The notes under the pieces: generated by a model | The model's input: the letters and a program-made list of their open reading frames with translations, nothing else | Told to the model about the DNA's origin: nothing | Database searches by the model: none | Program-made: the position numbers and the translations under genes | Assembly: GCA_026874595.1 (NCBI GenBank) | Contig: CM049313.1 | Location: 22,681,008 to 22,745,007, forward strand | DNA length: 64,000 nt | Origin: Sipunculus nudus | Lineage: Eukaryota; Annelida; Sipuncula; Golfingiida; Sipunculidae | Direction of reading: 5' to 3' | Shown here: positions 63,342-64,000 of the stretch, in pieces | How the letters are laid out: each line of letters starts with the position of its first letter | Position numbering within the stretch: position 1 is the first letter of the stretch

Positions 63342-63540
63342 GTAAGTACATGTTTATACTTTTTTAATGAGATATATGTTGAAGCTTAAATGCACCCTGT
63401 TTGCGGAAATATACACCCCAGGCACACATGCATACACACAAAACTAACTCTCTGTCTCTGTGTCTTTCAGGGTCTGTCTCGCTAACTCTGTGCCTGTCTG
63501 TCTCTCCGTCTGTCTGTTTCTCTCTGTCTCTCTGTCTCTG

Positions 63541-63580
<40 letters not shown>

Positions 63581-64000
63581 CATCCGGGTTTCATTTCACT
63601 TACCAACTGCAGGTTCGCGAAGGGAGAAAAAGAGATAATGAGTTCGAATTTCTATTGAGCACCATTGAAAATTATAACAGTCGGCCCCATGAAGGATGAG
63701 TGTTCGAGGATCTGCAAGCTTAATGTTAAAGTTGTGCCGTACGGCCGTATAAGCCTGGACAGGAATGATTACACAGTTAGAACCCGCAGGCGCAGTACAC
63801 TAAGCCTGTTTGACGCCGTCACACAATATGAAACCGAACTGGAACTCAGGATTTCACTTCACAAGGATTTTTCCATTTTACTACCGTCACGAGGTCCTAA
63901 GTACCATTCGTGCCACTGCTGAATGATTACTGGTATCGCGTCTTCACTATGAATGAAAAAGGATTTTGCTCAAAGAAAATATGTTAAACATGCTTAACTT
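63342..64000. other. Start of intron of the third knottin-family gene
   Basis: Contains a (CT)n run at about 63540-63577. The 85-codon frame at 63665-63922 lacks a recognisable domain and lies on the same strand; no splice evidence ties it to the leader. Confidence 0.4.

Noticed and set aside
63665-63922. 85-codon frame downstream of the class-B leader 63284
   Set aside because: It does not contain the acidic propeptide or 12-cysteine pattern and has no fitting acceptor, so it is not the next exon of the knottin-family gene.

Overview
The window is eukaryotic, and everything in it fits an invertebrate, most likely a lophotrochozoan and probably a mollusc (inference). It is AT-rich, has short exons with GT/AG introns and TATA-box promoters, and is dense in (AT)n, (CT)n and (ATT)n microsatellites, tRNA-derived SINEs, MITEs and long tandem arrays. 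I see no bacterial or viral operon. Real coding sequence is a very small part of the 64 kb.

The left part (about 1.4-13.1 kb, + strand) is a CALHM-family large-pore channel gene. Four downstream exons (6872-7037, 10269-10405, 12116-12219, 12759-13091) can be joined in frame. They are preceded by two homologous first exons (1382-1595 and 6088-6442) that end at the same protein position and in the same phase. This suggests alternative first exons that give two N-terminal halves of one channel.

The middle and right part (about 24-64 kb) is a cluster of small secreted cysteine-rich peptide genes, organised as leader exon, acidic propeptide exon and 12-cysteine terminal exon. The 12 cysteines form two consecutive C-C-CC-C-C patterns, which suggests two tandem inhibitor-cystine-knot (knottin) units. 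One complete gene is on + (24130-29376) and one on - (40495-36061). Two more leader exons lie at 45472-45415 (-) and 63284-63341 (+, running off the window). All four leader exons are exactly 58 bp and end in the same phase. They fall into two sequence classes. The - locus has one leader of each class upstream of a single mature exon, so it may secrete one peptide behind two leaders. The 24.1-kb and 45.5-kb leaders share a 31-bp identical promoter block.

Between and inside the genes: a satellite array with a palindromic core (18.8-22.06 kb), a 33-bp minisatellite (49.27-51.09 kb), a 31-bp minisatellite with a 217-bp higher-order repeat (54.29-55.50 kb), an 888-bp hAT-type element with perfect 8-bp target duplications inside a knottin intron (39.2-40.1 kb), a pogo/Tigger-type element with a transposase stub (51.4-52.55 kb), a smaller MITE (34.7 kb), a putative hAT-like element (17.1-18.06 kb), three SINE copies, a long hairpin (58.6 kb) and a 315-bp direct-repeat pair (57.1 and 59.3 kb). 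The remaining stretches show no gene I can support.
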